A stretch of DNA of 64,000 bases from Verrucomicrobiia bacterium (GTDB taxonomy: Bacteria > Verrucomicrobiota > Verrucomicrobiia > Verrucomicrobiales > DEV007), in the NCBI GenBank assembly GCA_030427505.1, contig JAUICH010000006.1, positions 229,704 to 293,703 of the forward strand. Reading direction: 5' to 3'. The stretch's first letter is position 1; every line of letters starts with the position of its first letter. A program made the translations under genes and the position numbers. A model generated the notes under the pieces. That model worked only from the letters and a program-made list of their open reading frames with translations. It did not search any database and had not been told where the DNA came from. This document shows positions 63,863 through 64,000 of this stretch, piece after piece.

Positions 63863-64000
63863 GCAGTGTGGACAAATTGGCGAACGGAGCGGAAATGAAA
63901 AGAAGGACAGTGAACTCAGCGCCGCGAAGCGGCGAAAACCTGAAGACGCGGCCCATTTTTCGCCTGGCTTCGTTCCCGCTCACTCTATTGGGGGTAGGCC
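63859..64000. repeat. MITE-like element, second copy, cut by window edge
   Basis: It begins with CTAGGCAGTGTGGACAAATT exactly like the copy at 21159. It stays similar through the internal hairpin (CAGCGCCGCGAAGCGGCG), GCGGCCCATTTTT and CTCACTCTATTGGGG. The right end lies outside the window. Confidence 0.8.

Overview
The window reads as a chromosomal piece of a member of the Verrucomicrobiota (PVC group). The assignment is an inference from gene content: DUF1080 (3-keto-disaccharide hydrolase) proteins, a Tat-exported Gfo/Idh/MocA oxidoreductase, an LVIVD-repeat protein, a quinoprotein-like beta-propeller, a pseudopilin of the PVC type, and waaA (so a Gram-negative envelope with LPS). GC content is high. 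There is no rRNA; two tRNA genes are present (Glu-TTC and Thr-CGT, both with encoded CCA). I see no CRISPR array, phage or intact transposase.

Layout. 0-10.5 kb: envelope and housekeeping genes, including an LVIVD protein, a sulfotransferase, tRNA-Glu, a leftward set of rhomboid, hypothetical, rsmD and waaA, a DUF1080 protein, a CDF metal exporter and a 2-TM protein resembling SLATT effectors. 10.7-21.2 kb: a Tat oxidoreductase, then a heavy-metal RND efflux operon (Cys/His-rich small protein, TolC-like channel, adaptor, CzcA/CusA-like pump, His-rich protein), and a quinoprotein gene whose stop codon is fused to a MITE-like repeat. 21.4-33 kb: an accessory, partly decayed stretch with two clear pseudogenes, an octamer tandem repeat, a trypsin-like secreted protease, a hemolysin-III protein, tRNA-Thr, an M14-type deacylase and an RHH protein.

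33.4-57.7 kb is the striking part: about 24 kb almost wholly devoted to exported caspase-fold (C14) proteases and partners. There are seven intact caspase-family genes and one decayed one, two serpins, three OmpA-like proteins, a transmembrane Ser/Thr kinase, an M15 peptidoglycan peptidase, a free DUF4384 lipoprotein and an ECF sigma/anti-sigma-like pair. Three transcription units can be seen: (i) rightward sigma, anti-sigma-like, serpin 1, caspase D, OmpA, caspase E, caspase F; (ii) leftward DUF4384 lipoprotein, OmpA, serpin 2, caspase G, decayed caspase, with serpin 2 and caspase G overlapping by 4 bp; (iii) leftward caspase C, Tat lipoprotein, caspase B, M15 peptidase, OmpA, caspase A. By canonical serpin numbering the predicted P1 residues are Lys (serpin 1) and Arg (serpin 2), matching the Arg/Lys specificity known for metacaspases and orthocaspases. 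My main hypothesis is a periplasmic protease-inhibitor module in which serpins restrain co-expressed caspases and the OmpA proteins tie the system to the cell wall.

58-64 kb: a DUF6745-like hypothetical protein, an atypical pyruvate kinase, a pseudopilin, a lipoprotein aldose 1-epimerase, a His/Asp/Arg-rich exported protein, and a second copy of the MITE-like repeat that runs off the window, again placed exactly on a TAG stop codon.
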